Assembly: GCF_030848805.1 (NCBI RefSeq)
Contig: NC_092358.1
Span: forward strand, 28,191,720-28,255,719
DNA from: Temnothorax longispinosus
Lineage: Eukaryota; Arthropoda; Insecta; Hymenoptera; Formicidae
Direction: 5' to 3'
DNA: 64,000 nt
Under the pieces are notes generated by a model, which did no database searches, had not been told where the DNA came from, and saw nothing but the letters and a program-made list of their open reading frames with translations. Position numbers and translations under genes: made by a program. This document shows positions 36,550-50,358 of the stretch, in pieces (position 1 is the stretch's first letter; each line of letters opens with the position of its first letter).

Positions 36550-39500
36550 ATGTCACGACTGTGTATTTCAAAATTATGCCCCCTGATAAAAAATACTGGA
36601 ACGCCGAAGGCACTGTTGTATCGAATGCGTTTTAAAGGCGGTTTTGATCGCTCGAATGACACTACATGCTGGAACTGTCAAAGAGGTTATGCTCAGCGTT
36701 CCACGCTACTGATATCTCGACTCTATCCATCGTGTGGATTATTGGATAGAATTGTTTTTAATTTCCCTGCAATTTTGGCAACTACGAAAGATAAGTACAG
36801 TGACAATGGCGATAAATGTGGTAGAAGACGTTATAAGCATCTTGGAGTGCTCTTGGGCAGTCTTGGGCTTGTAGTGGCTTTTTGTGACACTTCACATTTT
36901 AAAGGTATGTACACACTGTGATTATGAGCATATATATATATAATGATTACACATGAATAAAGATAATTCTTAATGTTCTTTGCAGAGAAGAGATTGTTTC
37001 GTGCTGTTCAGTATGGTAATATATCAGAATTAAAAAGGGTAAGTTTTTCAATAATATATTCAGACTCTATCTGACATAGTCCTAGTCTTCTCCCAGATAG
37101 CAGAGTGGCGTCAAGTGGCGTAATAGTGCAGTGTGAAAGTGACGGATTGTTGTCGTTAGAGACGTCACTTTGACGGCATTATAACGTCATTTGACGCACT
37201 CTGCTATCTGGGCTAAGGAAAGTAATTCACAATTGTAATTTTACCACAACCTTTAATATAATATAAAAAAGAAATATATATATGTGACAACACACTGCAT
37301 GTTTTAGTCTATAGCAGATGGTATTGATGTAAATACCAGACATCCATTGGGTTGGACAGCACTGCAAACTGCTGCTATAAATCAAAGAGAAGAAATTATA
37401 AAAATTCTGTTGGACAATGGCGCTGATGTAAATGCAGGAGATAACTTTGTTAATGTATATAGAACTGCCATGGAAAAGGGCTTACATTCTTTGGATGGTA
37501 TTAATTTTTTTTTTATATATAAATATTGTCATTGATATTAAAAAGATGTAACAAACGCAAGGGGCATAATCTCTTATAGATATTAAAGAATATTAAATGT
37601 GAATCATTCGATAAAAAATACATTGATGACACTTAGTGATTGATTTTAATTTGGATATTTTAGTTCTTACAAAGAGGGAAGAGGAATTTTCTGATCGATT
37701 AAATAATCGAGCTACTTTCCAAGGATTTACAGCATTACACTATGCTGTGTTAGCCGATTCGAAAAGTTGTGTGAAAGCATTATTAGATGGAGGAGCGAAT
37801 CCAACTATAGAAAATGAAGCGGGACATCGAGCGGTTGAATATGCTAAGGAAGGAGAAATCAAAGAGATGCTCGTCAAACATGCTATTAAATATGATGAAA
37901 TAGCAAAAGAAAAGGTGGGTGTGTGTATATATATATATATGTACTAAAACTATTTTTCTTTACACAAATGTTTCATGTATAAAATTATGTAAAAACCAAA
38001 TAGTTCACATATTATATATAAACAAAAATTTTCTGCTTAGGAAGCAGAGGAACGTCGTAGATTTCCGTTGGAACAACGTTTGAAGCAAAATATTGTGGGA
38101 CAGGAGGGACCTATTTCCATTGTTGCTTCTAGTAAGTTGTAATTTTGCCATATATTTTTATCAAAAAATAATTTATCAAAAGATACGTTTGCAAATTATT
38201 ATATTACTTAATTAGCTATCAGAAGGAAAGAAAATGGTTGGATAGATGAAGAGCATCCACTAGTATTTCTCTTCTTGGGTTCGTCAGGCATTGGCAAAAC
38301 AGAATTAGCCAAGCAATTAGCTGCTTATATTCACAGGAATAAACCAGATAGTTTTATTCGATTGGATATGTCTGAATATCAAGGGAAACATGAAGTTGCA
38401 AAATTAATTGGAGCACCACCAGGGTATAATTTTTCTTTTATTTTTATTATTTTTATTTTAGTTTAGTCTATTTTTATATGTTTTAAATTGGTACATCGCA
38501 TTTAAAATTGAATATAATAATGGCAATAAACTGTTAAACTTGTCTTTAGATACGTGGGACACGACGATGGTGGACAACTGACAAAACTTTTGAAAAAATG
38601 TCCTTCCGCTGTTGTATTATTTGATGAGGTTGACAAAGCTCATCCTGATGTTTTAACTGTTTTGCTACAGCTTTTCGATGAAGTAGCTATTTATCGTTTA
38701 AGTCATTTGTTTATGTTATACGGGATTCCTTAATAATGTGATATTTATTTTTAAGGGTAGATTAACTGACGGTAAAGGAAAAACAATCGAGTGTAAAAAT
38801 GCTATTTTTATAATGACATCGAATTTAGGAAGCGAAGAAATTGCAGAACATGCAATGCAACTAAGAGCAGAAGCTGAAAGACTATTAAACCATAGATTAG
38901 TCAATACTGTCGACGAAGATCAAGAACCAGAACGTATTGAGATATCTCGTAATTTTAAGGATCAAGTGGTATGTAAAATGAAAATAAGAGATATTTTAGA
39001 GCATGTAGAAAATGATATAATAAAATCATCTTGCAGGTACGTCCAATACTGAAAGAACATTTTCGAAGAGATGAGTTTTTGGGAAGAATAAATGAAATTG
39101 TATATTTTTTACCATTTTCTCGGGCAGAATTGATAGAATTAGTCGCCAGAGAATTGAAAGCATGGGCTACACGTGCAAAAGAAAGACACATGATCGAATT
39201 AAAATGGGACAGAGAAGTTTTGTCGGTATTAACGGATGGGTATGATGTCCATTACGGTGCTCGTTCCATCAAGTATGAAGTGGAAAGACGTGTTGTTAAC
39301 CAATTAGCAGCAGCTCATGAACGGGGGGAACTTGGTACCTACTTTTTTCTTTCTTTCTCTTCTAACTTAAATATCGCATAATTTTCTCTAACGAAAATTT
39401 GTTGACAGGTAAAGGATGCTGTGTATTGTTAAAAGCAAAGTGGCATGAAAGTGGAGCAAGCGTAACTCTTTCTGTTCAGCAGAAGGGCTCAAAAAAGTTT

Positions 39501-39557
39501 GTCGATATCGTAGAAACAGATAAATTAACGAAAAATATTAGTTCAAAATTCTTATAA
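36550..39557 (+). CDS. CLPB: Mitochondrial disaggregase CLPB (SKD3; ankyrin plus AAA+)
   Basis: Ten exons: 36550-36904, 36986-37038, 37308-37497, 37664-37914, 38041-38131, 38216-38423, 38550-38682, 38756-38968, 39037-39334 and 39409-39557, giving 646 residues. In animals this ATPase acts in the mitochondrial intermembrane space. The start (ATG 36550) opens a basic, Cys-containing presequence; a hydrophobic segment (LGVLLGSLGLVVAF) follows at about 98-111, where processing by PARL would be expected. Ankyrin repeats lie around 147-180 and 210-280. The AAA+ module has Walker A GSSGIGKT (335-342), pore-loop GYVGHDDGG (383-391), Walker B VVLFDE (404-409), sensor 1 Asn450, Arg finger near Arg515 and sensor 2 GAR (572-574). 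All key residues are present. Intron 2 holds a CCCAGATAGC MITE. Confidence 0.96.
37092..37212. mobile_element. MITE with CCCAGATAGC ends in CLPB intron 2
   Basis: A 121-bp element with inverted ends CCCAGATAGCAGAGTG. Internal sequence contains repeated GACGTCA/TGACG motifs. Same ends as 15072-15194. No clear TA duplication is seen here. Confidence 0.75.
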
Positions 39558-39678
39558 ATGTAGGATGTAGATTTTGCTTTAATAACTTATACAAAACACA
39601 TTGTCACTTAGAAAAGATGGTTGTATGCAAAAGTCTGATGTTATTTGTTATGATACGATATACAAATGTACAAATCAT

Positions 39679-39684
39679 AATAAA
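39679..39684 (+). terminator. CLPB: Likely CLPB polyadenylation signal
   Basis: AATAAA about 120 bases past the CLPB stop codon at 39557. Confidence 0.5.
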
Positions 39685-39899
39685 AAATGTGCTAAATTTA
39701 CTTTATATGTTGTGCTATGCGATAAATACAACACCATGAAAATTTATTTTGATAAGTTTGCTAAATTTAACGTATACTTCGATATTGTTCTGCCAAAATT
39801 ATAATATAAAAAAAACTTTTTCGTACAAGCTCAATGTACGCGCATCTTATTGCATATGTATGGTAAGAGTCGAAGTCGGAAGTATATAAATAGACACAC

Positions 39900-40032
39900 A
39901 TCGTGCTAACCGGGCCGGGGGATGAAGACGGAGGACGAAGTACGGATGACGGATGACGGAGACTGATGAAGACGGTGCGCGAGAACGTGCAACGTGATGG
40001 TGAGCGGGGTGGAGGAGATCAAGCCGGTCAAG
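39900..40032 (+). other. Possible 5' exon (noncoding or uORF) of synaptotagmin-12
   Basis: A GC-rich patch in AT-rich DNA. It carries an ATG (39997) in a 12-codon frame running to a GT (donor GTGATT) after 40032. Joined to the acceptor at 46060 the frame would continue 28 codons and stop at a TGA overlapping the SYT12 start ATG, which suggests a 5' leader rather than an N-terminus. Purely a sequence-based guess. Confidence 0.25.
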
Positions 40033-43000
40033 GTGATTTAATCATTATTATTGTTAAAAATAAGCTGTAGGATTTCAATATTTTTTTTCGCACATTTGGT
40101 CGAAGGGACAATCTATATGTACGTCGTAGTATGTACGTCGACAAAAGACAGAGCTTATATGATTGTTGACTGTTACTGATAAAATGCTTCACCGGCTGAT
40201 AAGTCTCTTCTGATAAAACTGAATATCAGCGAGATATGTGGGTGGACTGCCACCTGACGTCCTGACATTTTTTTTCTCTCTGACATGTACATACCTCATA
40301 TGCTTCTTCCCACGTTCCTTATTCTTCTTTCCTATTTCTCCTTTTTATCTTTTGTATCTCTCGTTTGCGATCAGCATTGTATGTATTTTCTTGTCTTGTT
40401 TTCTTTTCATTTTATCTCTCTGTCCCTTTTCCTTTCTCTCCTGTTGGTTGTTCTCCCTCTGACCTCACCGTGTCAACCTTAGCTTTCTATCTCAAGCTTT
40501 CTATCTCTATCTGATTCCTTCTTTTCCATCTATCTTACTTTATTTTTTCCATTCCCCTTCTCCTTCCCTCCCTATCTCTCTCATCCTTTGCTCTCCGATA
40601 TTTCTCCCTTCCCTCCCTCCATCTCACACCCTCTATCTTCCCAACAGCTAAACCCGTTACCCCGTTAGGGAGAGGAAGGTTCAGTTCAGTCGTTGACGCG
40701 CCGTGAAACCAGCAACAACCATATGAGTTGACATTATCAATTTTAAAAATAAAATACATAAATAACATTAGCAAATTTTTCTGATCTCGATAATTACATT
40801 GTTATTGACGTGTTTATCATGATTAACGATGGAATAATCGTTTTAATTGCGTCAAGTTAAATTAAGATTGCTACAGAAACGATAAAAATTGTAATCAATA
40901 TTTTGCAGACAGTATTGAAATGTAAAAGCTATAATAATTCAAGTGTTCAATTGCGTTAGTAGCCGGACGGACCAAATTGCCGATACGTCTACTGAACGGT
41001 CGGACTAAATTATTTACTTCTACTGAAAACTTCTTCACTTATCATTTTTGGCGAGTCGCCCATAGTCTTGTTTACTGCTGAATTTTACATTCTATCACGA
41101 AGGTAAGAAAATATAGTCACAATAATATCTATACATTATTAATCCATTGTAACATATTTACACAATTTTAATGTTAATATTTTTATTTTTGAAATTTTCT
41201 TTAGATTGATATACAAAAACTTTTTATACATCTATATATAAAATATAAAATAAATTAATATATTGTACTAGTTTGAAAAAAATGATATAATATAAGAACA
41301 ATTTAATAATACGTTTTAAAATTCTACATATTGTAATAAATATATATACAACTTTGTTTTTAATAAATTATTAGATGTTTTCGTGTTATTTGATTATATT
41401 AGCAGAGGAGAAATATTATTTTATTAAATTCTACAATTTCTCAGTTAAATCACAGTTTTGCAGCTTTGCAGTTAAATTTTAAAACAATGCGATATAGTCG
41501 TATGAGCCAATAATGCAGTCAAATTGCGGATCGATCGTTACCCGTTACCAATTTGTTGAAAGATTAGCCGAGTCGAGATTTTGATAACGTGATTACGTTG
41601 CGAAAAATTTCGCAATGTATCGAGATTAGAACAAATTTTAATAAATAATTGTAAAATATTAATCAACAATATATATTAATCAACAAGCTGCTGCACAAGT
41701 GATTAATATTTTATATCCGGATGACAATAACGGTACAATATGCAGAAATGTCGCGCAGTTATTAGATCGGATAATCGATCAGTCTATATAATGTCTAGAA
41801 AGAGTACAATGCACGATATTATAAAAGATGCATAAAAGCATCCGTTGCAATAATTTATTCAGAATAGATAGAAGGTATCAATTAATATAAAATTCTACAT
41901 TTTTCACAATGTTAGTGTAATTATTAAATCTTTGAAAAATAATTTATAATTTTCATATTTATCTTACATATCTGAATATATTTTATACGCTATTATAAGG
42001 ATTTTGTTCTAACGTAAAGAGTATTTAATAACCAAATAAATGAAATAAAAAATCAAGCTCTTCATTATGTATAATTACGAGAAAATCTGTAGACGATAAT
42101 TAATCCTATTAGCATAAATATCTGTCATGTCAGACGTATTACGTATATATTATTCCCATCTTTTCATCGTGTCATTAAGGTCGTGATGCTTTCTCAAGCG
42201 GATTTTAACACGATAATTATACTTAACAATTTACCTAGAGACACTTAGGTTCGTTACGAAGTTGCCCTAGAATATCAATTATTTTAGTCTAGCATTCAAG
42301 AGAACCCAGGTCAATTTGAACCGCGTCAAAGTATAAAGATTTCGGGTTATGAACGTTGTGAAATGTATGGAAATTGTTTAAGTATTCCTTTTAAGAAGAT
42401 CATTAAAAATAAGTTATATTAGCATCGCAATCGGGGTCATGAAGCCGCGTAATTTCGCCGCGGCATTCCCTAACACAGAATTTCATCGCATCACGTGTGA
42501 TGTGTACACGCGCGCACATTTCATACAATGGCATCAATCCCTCAATGCTACAATGCGTCCTTTCGGTACATATCCTCGGATATTCCCGCATGAGAACCGA
42601 AGTAAAGAACAATAACAAAATCCGATTATATCCGATGTATTGTCATGTTAATGCTGTGAATATCCATTAATCGTAACGTAACGTCTTGTGTGTAAATTCC
42701 TGAAGGAATCTATTACATCTCTTGTATAGTAATTTAAAGAGCCATTTGTCTTACTCGCGTGGAAAGGCGAAAGGTCATAAAATCGTACTGCTGTATGCAT
42801 GGCTGCTAGTTTTCTGCCATGCAAATGTTTACCTTTTCCCCTGGTTAAATCCCGAGTATGTCATTGCCACATCATGATGACAGACCACGAGAAGAAACGT
42901 TATTTTTTTCAATTTAATTCTTGATTTGTTTTGTTTGTATTTTTGCATCGGGCAACGTAATTTACTCATACGTCTCGTATTTCTAAACTTTATAGCAGTA

Positions 43001-46000
43001 TAAAATATAAAATATTAAATTATTAAATTTTTAGTCTTTATCTGTTTACTTAAAATAAATGTAATTTTTTATATAATACGTATTTCTTTATTTCATGCAT
43101 TTTAATATAATTTATCTTAAAATAATAAAATTGGAGAATTCACGCATCTTCCATATAAATCTTAAAAACAGATTGGAAATATAATACAATGTGGAAGAAA
43201 AATTGTGCCTTTTTATTTTTCTGTCTGCTGAGAAGGATAAGGTCTGTGTCACTGTGTATCTGACAGTCACTTCGCGAAATATTATTGTAACAAATTCTGG
43301 CGTCCTCTGTTTGTGACTTTCTCGCAAAGTCGCACAAATCAATATTTTCATCTGTAGCTCTTCTATGTAAAATACATGGTTTGATCATGGCGTTTATGCG
43401 CTGGTTTACTATTGTTAACATTACAATAGTTTGCAATCTGTTATCTTTTTTAATGTGATCTAGATAATGAGAGTTCCACTATCTACTATAATAATTTAAA
43501 AGAGAATATTATATATCTTCTTGGAAGATAGGTTTTTAAACAATTTAGAAAAGTGATTCGTATTATTTGCTATTTGTATAATATAAGAAAGGTTTTTATA
43601 TACTTTTTTGCAGTCTACTAATTGCTTCACACAAAACAGCTTTTGGTTACTGTATAACTCGTGACAGGAATTTAAATTGCAAAGAGACTGTTCTAAAATT
43701 TAAAATTTCCAAAGTCGAGGTACGTGACTGCACCATTTTCACCCTTGTCGTCGGATAATCCGAGACAGTCGTAATTTGCGTTTCACGGTATCCGGCTTGA
43801 TACGATGTTGCTGTTTACTCAGAAACTCACTCATTATTATTCAAGAATCGCAGTCCACAATGTGCCACTCACGCCTACGTATCTGTTGTCAAGGCGCTAC
43901 AAAATCCGAGTAAATTAAAAAAAATATATAAACATTGCATTAAATATTGTTTAGATTTACCAAAAGAAAAATATTACTTAAAGCTAATGAAATTACGTGG
44001 GAATATTTTTCGTCGATAAAAGCAACGACTAAATTATTTTGTCATTAATTTCGAATTTTTTAAATTAAGTATGAACTATTATGAGTCTAAAATCGTATTT
44101 TTTTCTTTTTAAAAAAGAATTCTTGCGATTCGCTAAATGTGTGTGTGTGTGTTTGTGTTTTAAATTACATTATAATTGCTGATTGGATTAGTGTAACTGC
44201 GACAAAGAAATTTTTTTCTTCTTTTGAAATAGGCTTCAGACAGCATATATTTTGCTTAAAGAGATTCTAAGAATCGTGACCACGCTAAAAGTTTGTATAT
44301 TGACTTTATAAATACTTGTGACATAGTTTGATAAAATATTCATAGATTCTCGCGTACCCCGTTTACGCATTAACATGAAGCGAGACATGGTGCAAACCAC
44401 AAATTCTAAAACAAGCTTCATTCATGATCACATTATTAAATTTTGCGAGTTTCTAATGGAGTAGGGAGTATAGGGTACATTTGATGCGATTACGTTCACG
44501 CGCATCTACGACTATAAACTCATCTAATGTGTTGCATAGTCGGCCAATTTTCAGACAAAATCCGAAATTCGAAATTATGCCCCTAAGCGTAAAACATACA
44601 TCGGGAGAACAGAATTGCCCAAGATATATTTTGCATATTACACGCGTATTTATGGCGATGAAATATATAATTAACGATCAATCACTGTACGTCTGCAACC
44701 CTCGAGCAATCTGTGACCTAAAAGGTCAGCCAACGTACGTTTAATAAAAAAAATATTCTGTTCGGTGCACACATCACGTCACGTTATTCCCCTTAGGAAT
44801 ATTTCTCGCAGAGGAATCCATTACACGTTATCGAAGTTAAAAAATTGGAGAAATCACGAAAAATGCAGAGAGATGTGTCGCGCGAGAATATTTAAATTTT
44901 CGGAAATCTCTTGTTGCGTGAGTTTTGGTATGTTCAAAACAAATTGAATGGCTTTATTATTTTCACGAAGTAAGACAATGACAATAGAGATGAATCAATG
45001 AGCTATCGTTATAGCAGACGATTATAACTAAAAATCTCCTTGTATTAAATGACTTGTACAAATTAAATATTTATTCATATAATTATTCATATTTCCAACA
45101 AAAATAGGTAAAGCGTACAATTTTTATATGTAGTTGTAAAGTGTGAAACTCTGTTAAGGAATAGATAGGACGAGAGTTATGGTACAGAGCTAGGAAGTAA
45201 TTCATTACCTACACATGTGCTAATTGCAATTAGATACTTTTGTATGGGATATGTCTGATAAACAAAGAACACGTTGCAATTGCAGTGTGAGTATCTTGAT
45301 CAAGATAAATTCGTATCTTGATATTTAAATGCGAACTTTAATCGTGACTGCAAGTAGTTTTAACAGTTCAGTTCGTGTCACGTTCTTCCTGTTTCTATAA
45401 TTTTTGCCTTTTCGATTTAGAGTTAATTCGATTTCTGACCTCAATTAAACTATATAGTTATCAATCATCAATTTTACTCACGGCTCATGGCAACGCCATT
45501 ATCGATAATTTCTAATTAAAACCGTAGTTCAATTAACCGCTGCGGATTAGCCAGTGTAATTTGTTCCAATAAACATTATTTATTTCTTTCTATCCTCTGG
45601 TCTTTATCTATCAATATTTGATTACCATCGTACAGTTAATTTATTTAAGAGGAGTCAATAAATTTAATTGTTTGACACGATGAGTTTCATACACAAACCA
45701 TCCACTGTGGTTAACACGGTTATCGTTTTATCTTGTCTGCTAAAAGCATTTCATTTTATAATTCATTAAAAATAAATTAATTTAATGAAATATAATTTTT
45801 TATGTGTATTTTATGTGTGATGATATTTTACAAGATTAAAACAACATAAAAAATTCCAAAAGAATTAAGTTTTCATGTTGCACACAATACACATATAATT
45901 TTCTCTAGGTTATGAGCAAAACAACGGATGTTTTGTGAAACAAAAAAAAAACAAAAATTTAACAAACACATTTAAAGGCTTCTAATAAAAGACGTGTAAA

Positions 46001-46059
46001 AAATTAAAAGATTTTTAAATACTTACGCGATATAATATAGACATTTGTCTTTGATTCAG
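40033..46059. other. Gene-free stretch upstream of the first SYT12 coding exon
   Basis: About 6 kb. A pyrimidine-rich tract runs from about 40268 to 40660. The remainder is AT-rich with no supported exon. It may be intergenic or the first intron of SYT12. Confidence 0.45.
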
Positions 46060-46139
46060 ATTTTTCGACGAAACACTGACACGTATTTCATTTATAGATT
46101 AAGCAACGAATACTCCATCTCACATAATACGAAAGAAGA

Positions 46140-48434
46140 ATGATGGTTTCATCCGCAATATTCGGAGCAGCTGCTGGCACGGGATTAGCCTTAGTGGTGG
46201 CCATGACGATCGTAGTTTATCGTTACTATGCCGTGAAGCGAAAGGGGAAATGGAATTGGAGCAATCTGGATCGATGGCCGGATCCACCAAATATTAGGAG
46301 CAACAACAACGATCAGCCTCATCATCATCACTGCCACGCAGCGTCGACGTCACAAGTGCTCGACTGCTGGAGGAAGCCGCAAAAGAATTACTACGCTGTA
46401 CAAACCGGGGTTAGTAGTTAGTCATTTGTTCGCTATTGATTAACCACGTATGATAATGGCTGATAACAGCCATCCATTATGATTCTTCTTTTTACGTTAC
46501 TAAAAAAACGTAACCTTTTATGTAACTCCAAATTTCATTAGATAATCTTTCTTTGAAATTTCTATTATTTTTTTGTATTCTATTACAATTACTAAAGCAA
46601 TTAAAATTTTTTCAACAACGTGAAAGAAATAATAAGAAATTGCACACAATGTTCAATAAAGGCGCTATGATTTGAATATCAAAGGATGAACATTATTGTC
46701 ACTCGATTACGCAACTCTTTTCCATCTATATATTTTTATCTTTGACTCATTTAACATGCTCGTTCTATATCTTCTTTTCTATCATTTACCGAAAATTATT
46801 AACATATTTATTAAATAAAATATAACAATTTCAAGCTGCAAATTTTTTATAAGATAAATATTAATAAGTCACTTAAAGATATCTTTTATTGATTTGTTTG
46901 AAATTTAAGAATGCATTTTTAATATGTATATACTATAATAGCACATATTGTCGCTTTCGTGTTTGCTAACAATTATTATTGATCTATCCGTTATTGCAAG
47001 CATTTGTCGGTAATTTCGAGAGAGAGAGAGAGACTCAAACAGAATAATTTATTATTTATAATAAATACTATATTATGTATTATTATTTATTATATAATCA
47101 AGTTTATTATACATACGCCAGAACTTAGCAGCATATTAAAAGAATAGGATTTCATCAGTTATAATATCACCTTCTTCAATAATGAATTGTTTCTTTGGTA
47201 TTTTTGACAGTGTCAATGAATAAATTATAAATTATGTATTAAAGGTAGAATTAAAGGCACAGATATTATACAAATATAAATATTTCTTTATATTAACTAA
47301 ATCCACCTATCCATCGTAATGTGTCGCAAGCCATATTTCTGAAAATAATATCCGTCGGAAAATAATATAATGGTTACGTTTACGTAACTCCAACGCTGCA
47401 GCGCTGTATCGATCGAAATTCTTATAGATTCAACGTTCTTGTTCGGTATAGAAAGCTCTTTATGATTATGTATACGTGGAGACAAGATAAGCGAGATAAC
47501 AAATTTATTAATCCCATCCTCATTTTGTTTATGACATTATCTGCACATTTATGATGGTGAGAATTATATCGTGCGTTCGCGTAAATGAGTCACGGTGCGT
47601 CTCGCTCCGCGCGTATACTTGGCGCGAGACACTGCCGTGTCTCTTGATATTTGCTTGATTAATTTTTACATAAATGTATGTAATACATAATTGTCTTTGT
47701 TTGCCCTAACTGATTGCTTTTACATTTTGCCTGTTTGTATCTACAGCTTGAGTTTCGCGAAAAGTATACCAAAAAAATATAAGTCACATCAATCAAGTTA
47801 AACTTCAGCATTACATCAGCACTGTTTACGTCGTATCTGTTTCCGTACCCGTATACCTATTATAAGAAGATTATTTCTTCCTGACATATATATACTTAAC
47901 AAAACCGTGAAAACAGAAATGTATTACTTAAATTCTTTTTGATAAATAACAATTACTAAAATCCATTAATTAAGCTCAAATAAATGACTAATTTTTTTTC
48001 TATACGTAGATATATTAAATATTAAATTTATCAAAATTATCCTACAGATACAATTAGATATTTAATAAAATTTTTATTTTTATTTTACTGAAAAAAGTAA
48101 TATATGGTGTTGCATATATTCTTGTTATATATAGATATATATATTTTTTATATGTTATATTATAGTATCCTTTGGATATGTGCGAGTCATCTTGTCGTCC
48201 TTGTCGACATAAGGCAACATATAAAACGTTATCCTGTTGTACAGGATCAAACATAGTAAAGTTCTATCCTTATCGACCTTTGGCTAACAGAAACGTCTTA
48301 CCGACACAGTTTCATATTTTACCTGCAGTTATAAATTACTGCTAAGTTCTGGTGTATATATGATAAACTTGAGTATATAATAAATAATAATACATAATAT
48401 GGTATTTATTATAAATAATAAATTATTCTGTTTG

Positions 48435-48481
<47 letters not shown>

Positions 48482-49201
48482 AAATTAAATACAAGTTTAA
48501 CTTGTGAACTTGTATTTAATTTCGAAATATATAGTATATTCAATTGTTTCATAATTTTTTAAAACTTGGAGGATATTAAATTCTTAAGTAAAGAAAATAT
48601 AAATCTACATACATACATTAATTTTTTTCAATTCTTAAAAAAGTTGTTGAGAGCATTAAATTTAAATTCGTTTGGTTTATTTTTGCGTAAAAATGAACAA
48701 AATGTTTCATTGTCTAATTTTCTGGTCAAATCAATTTGGAAAATTGTAAACTTCTATTTTATGCAAAGTGTATTGAAGGTATACTGTAATTAGGTTAATG
48801 TACCGTATACTCCGTTATATTGAAGACGCGAAATTACTATAGTTTTTCCGAGACTTAAGTAAATTTAAATATTGCCATCATTATAGCAATCTCATTTTGT
48901 TAGAAGGCATTTCAAACAAATTGTTACATATTGTGCAGTTACAACGATAACGTTTCGTTAATGAGCAGCGAATTTTTATAAAAGAAAGAAATCTCTAAAT
49001 AAACACCGTTTATTTAATAAACGTGATGTTATTTAAATCAACAAAGTAGTAATATAAATTTGTCGTTCAAATGTCACTGCATTTGTGAGAAAAATAGTTC
49101 AAGAAAAACAACTCACTCGTCTACAATCAATAACGTAGTTTGCATGCCTACTTGCTTATATCCATTGTCATGATCGCAAAGAGGTTGAAATATACATCGG
49201 C

Positions 49202-49251
<50 letters not shown>

Positions 49252-50288
49252 TATAACAGATTAAAAATTTTATTAGATAGTGTGTTCTGATTGAAGTATA
49301 TGATTCATAATATAGATCGTCCTCGTCTAACGAATCCTTATACGATAGAACGAGGGTAAAACAATTTTACAGTTCAAGAGCGGATGTATAGTCCGTGTAC
49401 TGTGTATAAGAGTTGCACAGTTCTTCCGAGTCCCATCTTTTGTAAATTAAATTAAAAAGTATTGTTTACTTTAAACTTTAATTCTCATTGGTAAAATAAA
49501 TTTAACTGTTAATATGTCTGGTTAATATGTCTAGACGTTAATGGTTACGGAATTATTATTTGAGAACTTCTTAGCAAATTGAGCTATAGAAGATCTTTGC
49601 TAATCGTTAAGTAAACCGTGAACTAAAATTTGAAGACTTTATTTAAACAGGAATCTAATTTAACAGAAGAGAGAATAATTTGTTGTTGAAAAATATGAAG
49701 ATTCTAATTTTTAAACAAATGTAGAATTTGTACGATGACTTTCGAGAACCCGCATGTAACGCTTATATTAAATTTTCTTTTGTTTTTTTATTCAATGTTT
49801 GTCATTAAATGTTTACAATTAAATATTCGTTATTTGCCGCACGCCGATCGATCTTTTTGCAAAAATTCAGGGAAATATTGTAAATTGACAATTTTTTTTC
49901 GTTGTTATTTCCTTTCTAATCTTACCAACTTATTGTTAGTAAACACAGGTACATATACAATTAAAAAAAACAAAACTTTATTATTGATATATTTCAAGAT
50001 AATTATGGGAAGAAATCTTTTTTTAGGCACAATGCTATCGCACGTTATCTGAGTGTAAACGAATAATAATTAACATATCTATTCAACGCTATTAATTTAT
50101 ATTAAGATATATCGTCGCAGTAAGCATCGTTGAAACGAAAGTAGAACCAATTCTCCTCCCCAAAATCGTTGTCGTCCCTGTGTAACCTGTTGCGGCGCAC
50201 GCACCCTTTCCTGTCTCACTTTCGTGCCCGATATCCATCTTCTCTTCCGTCTTCCGTCGTTCCCTAGTTAAGGACATCTCTCTCTCCC

Positions 50289-50358
<70 letters not shown>

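Noticed and set aside
48436..50351. CRISPR-like repetition from the GA/CT tracts
   Set aside because: Simple dinucleotide microsatellites, no spaced repeats; eukaryotic context.
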